Shown here in pieces: positions 55,386-64,000 of a stretch of 64,000 nucleotides of DNA. A program made the position numbers and the translations under genes. The DNA is from Dipylidium caninum (lineage: Eukaryota > Platyhelminthes > Cestoda > Cyclophyllidea > Dipylidiidae). The notes under the pieces were generated by a model. The model searched no databases, had not been told where the DNA came from, and was given only the letters and a program-made list of their open reading frames with translations. Positions within the stretch are counted from its first letter, which is position 1. Every line of letters starts with the position of its first letter. Location: NCBI GenBank assembly GCA_017562135.1, contig QEYB01001381.1:264249-328248 (forward strand), read 5' to 3'.

Positions 55386-58300
55386 GAATCGGATAAATCG
55401 TGTCTTTAGATCTAAACTAACTTCATTATTTTAAGGCAATCTGAAATTCTTCAAGCGAGCGTTTTTCCTTCCTTTTAACTATTTACCGAATTATTGTTGT
55501 AATTCTTTGGGAATACGGTGCATTCAATACGTTTTCTTGGTTACTCTAAACTTTTTGTCATGTTAAGTTTTAGTTCTTTTATTTAGAATCATTCCCTTTT
55601 CCTGTTATTCAACTGAACAATACCGGGGTCTTAAGGCATCGCTGCGTTTCTCTTCAAACCTCTCGCCAACTTTTCTATTCACTAAACATTTATGCGTCCC
55701 CACAACATGATTAAATGAATAACCTCGGCAATTTCTAGCAGAAGTGTATTTATATCCAAAACATTCAATTATTCACTGACACCAACGCACATTTCGTTTG
55801 AATCTTGCACCTTCTGCACTCGCAATCATAAATTTATTAAGTCGAATTAACTCCCTATAAATTGCACTCGAAATCGGGGGAAAGGCGAAAAGGGGAAAGA
55901 AACTAAAAGTTGTTGACACTCTATGTGAGTTTGTTTAACTTTCACAATCACACTGTCAGGAAATGTGGCTTTTTGAAAAAATCCGACTCTTGGTCCCTTA
56001 TTCACCCCATTCATTGCGACAGGTGATTGGAGTGGCAGTCACAATTTGCTGCTTTTCTCACTGACAGAGTTCGTCCTCTGCCGCAGACTCATAGGATGAG
56101 TGCGTCCGCACCGCTGACAAAAATGACGACGCCACGCGTCAGAGTCAGCGGGCCGGCAAGCGCCCTGCCCCTCCGCTGCTCTCCTGTATCCCCTCCTTTG
56201 CCCCAAGGTGGCAATCAAATCCCGGCGTGGAAATACCCCGACGTGTTTCAAAACTGCTACCTCGACCTACTCTAATATGCATTCGCCTAGAAACGTAAAT
56301 TCGCATTTCCTCTTCATTGTCGAAAACCTCTTTCCAGCAGGTAATTGTCAAATGTCACGAGCAAGTGTGTAAACCCATTGGAAATGTATTTCTTACAGTC
56401 AATAAACGAGTACTTTCATGCTTCTTCGGGTGCAGGTTTGATGATAAGGTGAAGTGAACGGTAATGCCAACCGGCGATGCACACGTTTGGCAGGAGATTT
56501 CGTGGGCTTGACGAAGCACAGGCTGCACCAAGTCGCCTTACCGACCGGTTGGACCAAAGTAAAGTGCTGCGGTGAGGTCAAGAACGCGCAATAACACAAT
56601 CTTCGTATTTTTGAACAGAGTCTCCTCCACCACGCCTGCAGTGTGTCAATGTGGTGTTGATGGAAGATGAGTTTTTTTGCAGATGCTCAATCTCTTCCCA
56701 TCATTAATTCGGATGAAATTCTTATTTCTCCACGAACCACTTAGTCGCATATCCAAGGCGAGTCCTTAAATTGTCTTACTAAAAATTGGGTTTGAAAGGA
56801 GTGACAAAATGATGCACATGATAATGTAAATAAAATTATCCACATTTACGGTCCAGAAACGTATTGCTTCCCGAAATTGTGCCTTCAAGGCTGCTTCGAG
56901 ATCAGTTTTTGGCACAAAAATGAAAAAGTATCTCATACACGGGCACAAGCAGAGACGGAGAGAGGGAAAGGGAGAGGAAAGATAAAGAAACGAACAGTCA
57001 AGCTTTTCCCTTAATTTTCCTCTTCTTTACGTGAGCAAAGGCACAGGAAATTTGTCTTGAAAACAGAACAATTTCGAAGGATTTATTCAACTTTTGCGTC
57101 CAATCCGAAGTCTACAAGTCACGTGTCACAAAAACACAAAATCCTTACCAACACGCGACCGTGTGCGGTCGTGGGGACAGAGAGAAAGGCATTTTGTCCG
57201 AGATTATTTCCTTAACATCCGATTAAACAGGAAGTGTGGAACTCAGCCACTACGGCAGTATTGTCTTATGTTCTCCTGGCACTTCCGCGGGCTTCCGTCT
57301 CCGTCAGAGGTCAGATAATGATGACGCTGATGGGTTTCATTAAACTGGCGCCATCAACAGTGAAAACCTGTTGATTTGCTCACTGTCGCATAATCCTTTA
57401 CGGTTACATTTACTGGTACGGAAGGGGTGTTAACATTGTCTGAATGTTCTGTTAATGGAGGGACCAAGTCCCAGGGCCGAACTGCCACGGTGAGGCAATT
57501 AGGCGAGGTTATTTTTAAGACAAATTAACAAGCACAAAACGGATCGGTTTGATTTGTTGCTTTGTTGTTTCCCTTTTCATTTATACCTTCAAAATAAAAG
57601 CAATGTCGGAAAGCTGAAACTTTGAATGCCTCTTGGCCCCTAAAAAAGGTCCAGTTAAATGCATAACCTACGGGCATTTGACAGTGCTCACTTACGAGAT
57701 CTGGAGGCGAAAGTGAGTTACATCCGCGCATTCCACCATCTGCCTGGTTCAATGCCCGAATAAAACTGACCGAGCATCAGCCCCCTGGCACTCCCAGTAG
57801 AGGTGGTAAATAGGCACCCAACTGAAATACTTTAGGGCAACTTTCGGAGACAAATTAATTTTCTTTCAAAATGACCATTTAAGCTGGAGCGCAGCGCGAC
57901 CGAATATCCTTCGACGTGCGACAGTGGCAACGGAGTCACCTCTGGTGGCGGCGAGGATGACGGGTAAAATGCTGCTGCACGTGTCATATTCACAGAGCTA
58001 AGGTGCATTTACGCATGGGCGGTGATAATTTCCCCAGTGGCCCCAGAAACATGGATACAGAGAGCCATTATTGCCTATCACTGTCATTTTTTGTAACAGC
58101 ACAATGAAGGGCTGAGTCACTTTGCATTGGTACGTCCTGATACATGCCCAGTAAGCACCGTGCCCGATTTCCCGCCTTTTCTCGAGGCAGATTCCTCCCA
58201 CGGCTGAGCTGCACAAGAGTGTGGCTCATCCACCTGGGCAGTGTCGCACCGTTCACCCTGGCTATTTTTGTTGTTCGGGTCCGTCAATGTCCCAATGCTC

Positions 58301-60221
58301 GGCCCTGAGCGAGAAAGAACTACTCCGACACGATGAAGTACCAACTAATTGTGGGGATGCTCGAATATACGCTACTGGGAGAAGGGATTTTGATTCATCA
58401 CTGAATCGCCAGGAGCCCTTTGAGGCGAGTCCCCATCTTCCTCTCGTTTGAAAAAAGGAATTAGGACTTTATGGGAAAAGTTAAATGTTGGCAAACGTCT
58501 GCGTTCAACTGTGAACTTGTAGCGATATTTTATGCGACCGCTTGGAATCGGCACATTTCTCGGGGTTAGAGGAGTTGTTACTGGTATTAAATGCAGCTTC
58601 TTATGACGCCGTTGGGGTTTACTACGTAGTCTGCATCTCAGCTCACGAAGCGACAACTGGTGACAGCGCAGCAGGATGTGGCGAATAAAGACGTTCCGCC
58701 TCCTCTTGTCAGCGTAATTAAACAATTGTGAAAAGGAGAAAAACTGTGACGACAACCCATTTAGCATATTATATTTTGTACATTCACTAACTACAAAGTT
58801 AAGGGGCTATTTGCGAGACGTCAAGTTCCATATTTCCACTTGCCTCGACCGAGGAATATCAGGCGTCAGTGGCGTCTCAGCGGTCTTCATTAATTACAGA
58901 GGTGGCAGTTGAGCTGCCATGCCTTGCAGCCCATTCGTCCTCCTAAGATGGGAGCATTCATCTTAACTCTTTGCCACTCCATTTGATGATTTTACCCGCC
59001 ATCGAAAATTATCTTTACCTTCCATTTGGGGAAACCGACCGCTCAAGGTGCCTCACCACTAAATTGTCACCTTCCCCACATGTCAACCTCTCGCAAATTG
59101 TTGAACATATATTTAGTAGCAATTAAAAATGTAAAATTGTAGAGCTGTGTCGGTTAAAGGAGCAGCAAGACAGTAGTGCACCTATTGCCTGCTCATGCAT
59201 AAAGACTTTACTAATTTTTAGCTTTATTACTAGACCAAAAGGGAATTGCCTAATGGCAGATCTGCCAACGATTTGTTTCGTGTTTCCCCATAAGTCCTTT
59301 AAGCTTGATGCCCTGAAAAAGCATCTTTCGAGTGGTACCCTCTCGTTTTACTCGCAAGTCCTAACTCCTTGTATGGAGCACCTATTAAATTTCCAACTAT
59401 GGTAGCACAGCGATTAGGTCAGGGAAATAGGGGTAGGAAAGCGTGAGGAAGGAGCAAAAGTTTCTTGCTGAGATGGACAGCACACTTGAGTGGAGCACGA
59501 ACTACTCCAAGCTGTGTGTAACCCCAAAATGAAGTATCGGAGTATACATTGTCGGACGCCCAAACAGACGCAAGATGGAAGTTTTAATATCACTTGTCTT
59601 TAGGCAGAATAACTTATCGCCATAATTAGTTGGTTTTGATGTTCTCGGACACAGACTTGTTGTAAGTTCGGAGTGAATGGAGCAATAAATACGCTTCCAA
59701 CCAAATTGTATATCATCGGAGAAAAAAGGGGCTTTGAAGGAAGACTAATCCGTCGCAGACCTCTCAAAAACCTTTCGCTTCGCTATCACGAAGGTCGCAA
59801 AAGTTAAAATTAATCGGTTTTAAACGGAAAGCAGGAACTCTAATTTTTTTGAAAAAATTCAAACTGTTCTAAATTTCTGGATCACCGAAAAGTGAATATT
59901 TGTCACAGTGAAATTTGCGCAAATGAACTTGAAAAAAGGGGGTTGCTATATTTGTGATTCAAAAGCCATTTGAGAGAACCTAAAACTTTTTGGTATATTG
60001 TGGGAGGCTTCAGGAAAGGCACGGAATCAGGGGATATTGTGGTCGTCCTTCACTCTCTTGCCTAGACAATAAGAAGGATTGCGAAATGATGAAGCTTTTT
60101 GCCAGTCTCATCTCAGACCACCTTTTAGTAAGCATGTGTGTATTAAGGGAAAAGATTAGCAACTGTCTCCCTCGAACGCAGGCGAAGGTTTCACTCAATT
60201 TGAACGCTTAGCCGTTCCCTT
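55386..60221. other. Spacer between the inverted-repeat arms
   Basis: 4.8 kb of ordinary-looking sequence without long open frames. The longest is minus 58,372-58,767 (131 codons, rich in Arg), and it matches no family I know. No transposase, integrase or polymerase motif was seen, so nothing marks the structure as an autonomous element. Confidence 0.5.
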
Positions 60222-63120
60222 GCAAGCCACAAATACTCCGAGCGGATTCAGGCTGAAACATCACTAACACAGAAGGCAACTCCTCCGACCGGCGCTTTTC
60301 GTGCTGGCGCCGGTACGGCTGCTAGCTGTTGGTTGGGCTGCGCCATCTCCTCGGGTGAATGGCACAGACTACTTGAGATGCTATCGCCTTTCGGCGTGAT
60401 GGGCGCAGCGCATAAAAAGCCAATTAGGGAGGCATGTTGTGAATTGTGACACGAGGGGACGTGCCTCCTCAGCGTCACCGTACCGCTCCGCTAATTGCTA
60501 ACCGCTAACCGCTTACTCTAACCTCTACCTCTAACGACTCGCCACCGCCACCGCCCCGCCCACCACCCGCCATCCCACCACCACCATCATCACTACCCAT
60601 CATCAAAGGAAGCATAACCACAGTGAGGAGCATAACATTCATTTGGGAGGCGGAACAGCATCGACCAAAGCGAAAGCGCCATTGAGAAGGGACGCGCTGC
60701 CTGCTTGTCTGCCCGTCGCCCACTCCAGGCCCACCACCACCCGCCACTTGTCCACGTGCCCACATGCCGATCAAGTCTGCCGCCCAGTCTGCCCTGCCTG
60801 ATCGTCCAGGTGTGAGGGAGCCCACTTCCTCCTCCACCCCACCAACAGGCCCAGTCTATGAGTTCGCTTCCTCCTCCTCCTCCTCCCCTCCTCCTCCTCC
60901 TACTCTTCTTCTTCTTCTTCTTCTTTCTTCATTTCCCTCTTCCTGCAGTTGTCACTGTTTGCCCCTTGTAAACGAGGCGGAATGACCACAACAACCATTG
61001 TTCCAGCGAATTCTCCACCTCTCCACACATTCACTCATTCGCCCGTTGTCTCCCCCACTCCACTAGCACTCTCACAACGTATGGAGTTGTCATGCTCCAT
61101 GCACAATTGGTCAAGCCTCTAAATGGTTGGCATTTCGCCTGTTCGAGAGAGTGAACTTGCACTTGTCGCGAGAGGAGGCTCACTTCTCACAGGGCCCCGA
61201 CAGTTCGGGAGAGAGTTTGAAGGTATGCTGTGTGAAAGGAGGGGCCTCAAGGTGGTCGTTTAGTCGTGTGATGAGCGAAGGTAGTTTGTCAGATAATAAA
61301 TGGGGAGACGAAGGTGGGCACTGCGCGTATTGAAGATGTTCTCGGAAGCATGTGGGGGAGGAGGAGAGGGAGTAGGTGAAGGAGGAGGTGGGGGAGGGGG
61401 AGGGGAGGAAGGAGGAGGAGAGAGGAGGAGGAGGAGGAGGAGGAGGAGGATGAGCAGTGAGTGAGTGGGTGAGTGAGGAAGTTGAGGGTAGGGAGGCAAG
61501 GAGGGAGGCAGGAAGGGAGGGAGGGAGGGATAAATGGAGGTAGGGAGGAGAGTAGAGTGTTGGGAGTTGAGAGGAGGGAACAGTGTGTTAAAAAGGTGGG
61601 GTTGGGGGTGGGGGTGGTTGTTGAGTTGGAGTTGGAGTTGCGCTGGAGCAGGAGCAGGGGCAGGGGCAGGGCAGGAGCAGGAGCAGGAGTTGATGCAGAA
61701 GTAGAGGCAGTGTTTAAGACTATATTTCCGAGGCTTGGTAGCGGTATTCGGTTGTTAGGTGTTATGTGTTGTGTGTGGTGATGTGAATTCGTCATAACAG
61801 CAGAGAATTCTGACGTTGGCATCGCTTATCGTTTGTCGTGTCGTCGTCGTCGTCGTCGTACGTCGTCGTCTAGGTCGAGGTCGAGGTCGAGGCGTCGAAC
61901 ATTGGCACTAGGGTAAGTGGTGGTGGTGGTGGTGGGTGGTGGTGGTGGTGGTGGTGGTGGTGGTGGTGTGCGTTGGTTGTTGAAGTGGGAGTCGGCTTTG
62001 TGGGCTGGAGGCTAGTAGGTGGGGCTGTGTGAGTGGAGTTGTGAGCGTGAGCGTGGTGAGAGTGCGACTGGCACGACTGGCAGCTGAGGTTGGAGTTGGA
62101 GTTGGAGAGTTAAAAGTGTGAGATGTTTTTTGGGGAGAGTTTGCGGCGGAACGCTGTTTTATCCGCATTTGATTAATGGTGTGATTTAGCTCTGTAGACA
62201 TGAAGTTGGAGTGGGAAGATCTGGGACGTTGGCAATTGGTTGCCGCGGGCGGTTTAACACGGATACGAGTTTCATAGACTGGAGCTGGCTGCAATGGCAG
62301 CGAGAGAGGACAAATTCTCACATTCCTTGTCCGATTGAGAGGCGTCGCTGAATTTGTTGACAACACACCTTGTGGCAGAGAACGTGAACTCCAGTGGGGA
62401 CTCAGTAACAGTAAATTAGCCCATTTGTGGACAGACGAGGCATTTGGACTACGTTATTTGTCGAGAACTTCTTCTTCTCCTTTTTCTCCTTCTGGCCGTC
62501 TGCTCTGCCTCTGCCTCTCCCTCTTCCACTCCCACTCCCACTCCCACTCCTCACTTTCTTCGCCACCTTCCCATCTCAATGAGTGTTTTCATCTTAGTTT
62601 TGGTGACCGGCGCTTCACCTCAACCCCTTGCATACCATTCGTTGCGCTGTACTCTTCCACTCACCTGCATGCGCTGACGCTGTTGATACGGCGTGCGTGG
62701 GAGAGTTGCAATGTGCGTGTGTGAAGGGTTCATTTGGATGTGGCGACAGATGAGATTTGTGGATGTTGGTTAGATGGGCATTGTGGACTTGGGATGGTAG
62801 AGGTGGAGATGTTAGGTGTGTGCTGTGTGCTGTTGGTGTGTGTGTTGAGAAGTGGACTGACGACGGACTGTTGTCGAGATGGTCAGTATGGCTGAGTGTT
62901 GTCAAGGTGTGGGATGTCAAATGCCTGTGGGTGTTCAGGCGAGTGGGGAGCAGGGCAGTTGAGAGGAGTGCTTGGTCTACAGAGAGAGGCGTTGACGCTT
63001 TCCACCGTTGGGTGGTCATTGGCAGAATTGGATGTGTTTGAGGTGTGATGTGGAGTGGAGTGGTTGAGAGGGTGAGACACTTGCCCGAAATGTCCCAAAA
63101 CGGATCGTTTTTGGTGAAAG
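60222..63120 (-). repeat. Large inverted repeat, right arm
   Basis: Reverse-complement relative of 52,690-55,385, about 0.2 kb longer because several simple-repeat blocks differ in length. Non-repetitive segments match closely: for example the 43-nt stretch ending at the plus sequence GATAATAAATGGGGAGACG near 61,290-61,310 matches 54,365-54,410 inverted. Single-base insertions and deletions are scattered through it. It encodes the same artefactual Pro/Ser/Thr- or Gly-rich frames, for example minus 61,289-61,822 (177 codons). Confidence 0.9.
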
Positions 63121-64000
63121 TTACTTGAGATGGTCTGAGTAGCTGAGGTCAATTTGCGTTCAGTTTTAGTAGTGACCTGATAGAAGGTCAGGGCTGATGG
63201 AAGAAAGTATTTGTCGTGGTTAGATGTTCGTAACTGTCCAACCACCTTCAGCCCCGCGCCTACTTTTTCGTCTAGCCTCACAGCATGTGCATGAAATTAC
63301 CACGAAAGCGTTTACAGTTTTGACGAAAATTTTAGTTGATTGATCGAAGTGACTCATAATTTGTCCACTTGTTTAATGTACATGTCAAACCTCCTCTCGT
63401 TGTTTAGCACAAACACATGCGTCTGTGCGACAAGCCGTCCTTCCATTTGTTGTGTCGAGATTAAGTTAACTGTTGGATTACCATTGTGTTTAGATCATTT
63501 TCGTACTTTTATACTGTCCGATCCGCTCTCCCCTTAGTTCCGACCCAATATATGTTTGTTTCGGTGCAATAATGTCCTCCTTTTCGGTTACACCTTTAGC
63601 TGAGAATAATGATTTAATTTTATTTTGAAACTGTCCTTAAGAATTTACATTTTCTTTTAACTCCTCCTTACAACCTCACCCTCTGCCTCCCCAATTCGAA
63701 CTCACATACTGGGTTAACCTTTCTAGTGGTAAAGCTCTCGAACTTCTTATATCCAAAATACACCACTTTGTGCCTTTGAAAATTCTCAAACAAGTGCTTG
63801 CTCCCCATCGGTCTATGCATATAAAGCGGAACCTTTTCCTGTTTGCTACGTCGGCACGATAGCTGGTGAGAGTCGTGTTCTACATGTCTTCGGCGTTTAT
63901 GTGATGCCACTCATTACACCCAAACTAATAGATCTCTCTCTCATAGTGTGAGAGCCAATACCTCTAAAGTCTTAGAAAAGAATTCGGAGATGCTCTCTCC
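63121..64000. other. Unique sequence beyond the right arm
   Basis: No supportable gene, and open frames stay under 81 codons within it. No direct repeat matching the flank of the left arm was recognised, so no target-site duplication can be claimed. Confidence 0.45.

Noticed and set aside
58372..58767. 131-codon basic minus-strand ORF in the inverted-repeat spacer
   Set aside because: Considered as a possible transposon-encoded protein, but no catalytic motif or family resemblance was found.
61289..61822. 177-codon minus-strand ORF, rich in Pro, Ser and Leu
   Set aside because: It is the translation of CCT, CCCT and CTGCTC microsatellites inside the inverted-repeat arm. Several frames are open at once and the inverted copy does not preserve the frame.
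61908..62366. 152-codon minus-strand ORF ending in Thr/His runs
   Set aside because: Translation of CCA/ACC repeats; the left-arm counterpart breaks into different frames through small indels, so it is not under protein selection.

Overview
This is eukaryotic (animal) genomic DNA. Every gene I could assemble is split by GT-AG introns, many only 38-98 nt long, beside introns of 1-3 kb. There are no bacterial operons, tRNA or rRNA genes, and most of the window is non-coding. The recognisable proteins are a neuronal synaptotagmin, a BK/Slo-type potassium channel subunit and an mRNA-export adaptor with a UAP56-binding motif. Very short introns mixed with large gene-poor stretches and microsatellite blocks suggest a lophotrochozoan invertebrate, and a parasitic flatworm (tapeworm or fluke) best. 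That identification is inference, with no species-level marker.

Layout. 1-4.05 kb: no supportable gene. 4.06-11.07 kb (+): about 15 exons of a divergent Slo-family channel. They cover most of RCK1, the linker and RCK2 up to the stop; the membrane part is not recognisable here. It lacks the acidic calcium bowl, has an altered haem motif and carries a one-base frameshift at about 9,667. 12.17-14.32 kb (+): a 301-aa UIF/FYTTD1-like export adaptor in four exons. 14.66-15.09 kb (+): an unrecognised coding-like fragment. 15.63-16.18 kb (+) and 18.83-18.32 kb (-): two small arginine/glycine-rich genes with the same two-exon layout, probably paralogues of an undescribed family. Between them, 16.2-17.64 kb holds coding-like but interrupted frames. 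27.89-20.63 kb (-): a complete eight-exon synaptotagmin-1 of 420 aa. Its 2.8-kb second intron appears to hold pieces of a Ku70-like gene on the same strand.

From 28.9 kb to the end I can support no gene. This part contains degenerate unique sequence, a few microsatellites, GC-rich patches and a striking large inverted repeat. Its arms (about 52.69-55.39 kb and 60.22-63.12 kb, 2.7 and 2.9 kb) flank a 4.8-kb spacer, and each arm is a patchwork of many different simple repeats that produces spurious long ORFs.

The Slo-like channel and synaptotagmin both belong to excitable-cell and synaptic biology, but there is no operon-like coupling. All exon coordinates were placed by eye from splice consensus, reading phase and family resemblance. 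The synaptotagmin, export-adaptor and paralogue-pair models close perfectly in phase. The Slo model closes in phase everywhere except at the frameshift.
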